Shown here: positions 4,977-6,161 of the stretch, one piece after another
Position numbering within the stretch: the first letter of the stretch is position 1
Layout: each line of letters begins with the position of its first letter
Assembly (NCBI GenBank): GCA_021810815.1
Contig: JAJZHR010000156.1
Span: forward strand, 1 to 6,161
Source of the DNA: Acidobacteriota bacterium
GTDB lineage: Bacteria > Acidobacteriota > Terriglobia > Terriglobales > Acidobacteriaceae
DNA length: 6,161 nucleotides
Direction of reading: 5' to 3'
Notes under the pieces: model-generated
What the model was told of the DNA's origin: nothing
The model's database searches: none
What the model saw: the letters and a program-made list of their open reading frames with translations, nothing else
Program-made: the position numbers and the translations under genes

Positions 4977-6161
4977 GTCAAAGCCTCTATTTTGGGCGGC
5001 GCCATCGGCCTGCATGGCACCTTGAACCAGATTTGTGTTCCGCCGCCGGGCGTGCTGGCCAGGGCGAACGAGCCCTTCATGCGCTCGACGCGCTCCCTCA
5101 TGCCGATCAGTCCGTAGTGGCCCGAGTCCCGGCCAGACACCGCCTGCGGGTCGAACCCGCGTCCGTCGTCCGACACCCGCACGTCGAGGCTGTCGTGGCC
5201 AAAGTCGATGCGCAACGTTATCACAGAGGGGCTGCCGTGGTGCACCGCGTTGTAGAGCGCCTCGCGGGCGACCATGAGCAACTCGCGCGCTTCGGCGGTG
5301 CCGATGGAGTAGGGTTGGCCGCTTGATTCGCAGACCACCTTTGCATGCGCCTCCTTGCCAATCTCGTCCGCCAGAGATACCAGCAGCGGCCCGATCTCCG
5401 TCGTCAGTGTCTCATCCTGACGAAGGTTCCACAGTGCCCGCCGGGCGTCGTCGAGCGTCAACCGCAGTTGCGCCCTGGCGTAGTTCAGCAGGCTTGATCG
5501 CCCCTCGCTTGCCACTTCGGCCTGGCTCGAAACCCCCTCCAGCAGGGTGGAGACGCTGACGCACCCCTGGATCAGGGTGTCGTGCATCTCGCGGGCCACG
5601 CGCGTGCGCTCCTCCAGCACCGCGTCGAACCGCAGACGCACCTGCCGCAGCCGCCGCAAATGGGATATCCAGATGATAGCGCCCAGGCACAGCACGCAGC
5701 ACAGCATGAACCAGGGAGATCGGTAGAAGTAGGGGTTCTGCTGGACGGCCAACGAAGCCTCGGACATCTTCGACGGATCGTCCGTGTTGAAAGCAACGAC
5801 GCGGAACCGGTAGCTGCCCGGCGGCAGGTTGGTGTAGTACACCTGGCGCAGCCCCTCCGCGTCCGCCCACTCCTTGTCAAAGCCCTCCAGCTTGTAGCGG
5901 AAGCGTATGTCCTCCGGCGACCGCAGGGACACAGCGGTGTAGTCGAACTGCACCTTCCTGCTGTCCGGCCTCAGCTCCAGGTTCGCCGTTGGCGCGCGCT
6001 CCAGTCCATCCACCAGCACCTTGTCGATCACCACCGGCGGCGGCTCCTCCCGCTGGCCGCCCACCGCCGAAAGATGCACCGCCCCCTTGCCGGTCGGGAA
6101 CCACACCCCGTCGGCTGCCAGCACGCCGGCCGGCTGCCTCCCGCCATAGATCTCCGTCATC
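4973..6161 (-). CDS. Propeller/Y_Y_Y sensor histidine kinase, 5'-partial
   Basis: The frame is open at the right window edge; 395 residues are visible and the N-terminus is missing. The visible part starts with the last blade of a Reg_prop-type beta-propeller (ADGVWFPTGKGAVHL, then PPPVVIDKVLVDG). A Y_Y_Y domain follows (about 66-142: FRYKLEGFDKEW, YYTNLPPGSYRFRVVAFN), then one transmembrane helix (about 149-167), so the sensor part should be periplasmic. The HisKA_3 dimerisation domain carries His193 in REMHDTLIQG. The HATPase_c domain has the N-box EALYNAVHHG (Glu300, Asn304), DDGRGFD and GHYGLIGMRERV, and ends with GGGTQIWF. All are canonical, so autophosphorylation should be intact. The stop TGA overlaps the start of the response regulator gene. 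In known relatives such propeller kinases sense polysaccharide breakdown products or other extracellular ligands; the ligand here cannot be told. Confidence 0.93.
   Translation of the reverse strand, partial: MTEIYGGRQPAGVLAADGVWFPTGKGAVHLSAVGGQREEPPPVVIDKVLVDGLERAPTANLELRPDSRKVQFDYTAVSLRSPEDIRFRYKLEGFDKEWADAEGLRQVYYTNLPPGSYRFRVVAFNTDDPSKMSEASLAVQQNPYFYRSPWFMLCCVLCLGAIIWISHLRRLRQVRLRFDAVLEERTRVAREMHDTLIQGCVSVSTLLEGVSSQAEVASEGRSSLLNYARAQLRLTLDDARRALWNLRQDETLTTEIGPLLVSLADEIGKEAHAKVVCESSGQPYSIGTAEARELLMVAREALYNAVHHGSPSVITLRIDFGHDSLDVRVSDDGRGFDPQAVSGRDSGHYGLIGMRERVERMKGSFALASTPGGGTQIWFKVPCRPMAPPKIEALT
4984..4989 (-). promoter_or_regulatory. Shine-Dalgarno TAGAGG for the response regulator
   Basis: TAGAGG lies inside the last codons of the kinase gene, 7 bases before the ATG at 4976. 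Together with the ATGA stop/start overlap it supports translational coupling and the 209-residue form of the regulator. Confidence 0.7.

Noticed and set aside
4974..5015. 13-residue N-terminal extension of the response regulator from the ATG at 5015
   Set aside because: The ATG at 4976 has a better Shine-Dalgarno and a 4-base overlap with the kinase stop, and receiver domains of this family normally begin a few residues before the VLIVDDH strand.
4353..5117. 254-codon plus-strand frame
   Set aside because: It is antisense to the response regulator and the kinase end, with no recognisable motif.
1..6161. CRISPR array, tRNA, rRNA, insertion sequence or attachment site
   Set aside because: No regularly spaced repeats, tRNA-like cloverleaf, transposase motifs or flanking terminal repeats were seen.

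Overview
The window reads as a GC-rich bacterial chromosome segment, most likely from an Acidobacteriota (Terriglobia-type) organism. This is inferred from the gene types: a beta-propeller/Y_Y_Y histidine kinase paired with a NarL-type regulator, a secreted IPT/TIG plus right-handed beta-helix protein, and a PAS-GGDEF-EAL protein. No marker gene fixes the taxonomy.

Layout, left to right. Positions 1-1319 (+) hold the 3' part of a large surface or secreted protein: the end of an IPT/TIG-like Ig fold, then a right-handed parallel beta-helix running to the C-terminus. A strong 12-bp hairpin at 1339-1368 lies between this gene and the convergent next one and can end transcription from both sides. 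Positions 1502-3703 (-) encode a complete 733-residue membrane protein with PAS, GGDEF and EAL domains, a cyclic-di-GMP turnover enzyme with both active sites and the inhibitory site intact. Positions 3704-4346 are a gap with AT-richer stretches. It contains one plausible but unrecognised small gene on the minus strand (3908-4285) and a cluster of inverted repeats just upstream of the cyclic-di-GMP gene. Positions 4347-4976 (-) encode a NarL/FixJ-family response regulator. It overlaps by 4 bases (ATGA) the stop of an upstream sensor kinase (4973 to beyond 6161, -), whose N-terminal propeller lies outside the window.

The kinase and regulator form a translationally coupled two-component pair: a periplasmic propeller and Y_Y_Y domain sense a signal, a HisKA_3/HATPase core phosphorylates Asp59 of the regulator, and its LuxR-type helix-turn-helix binds DNA. 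The cyclic-di-GMP enzyme is co-oriented downstream but separated by about 640 bases, so direct co-transcription is uncertain. Its control by the two-component system is only a hypothesis.

I found no clear new multi-gene system. The best leads are the degenerate ethylene-receptor-like membrane module of the cyclic-di-GMP enzyme, the orphan small gene in the AT-richer gap, and the repeated GCAGA/TCTGC palindromes in front of the cyclic-di-GMP gene.
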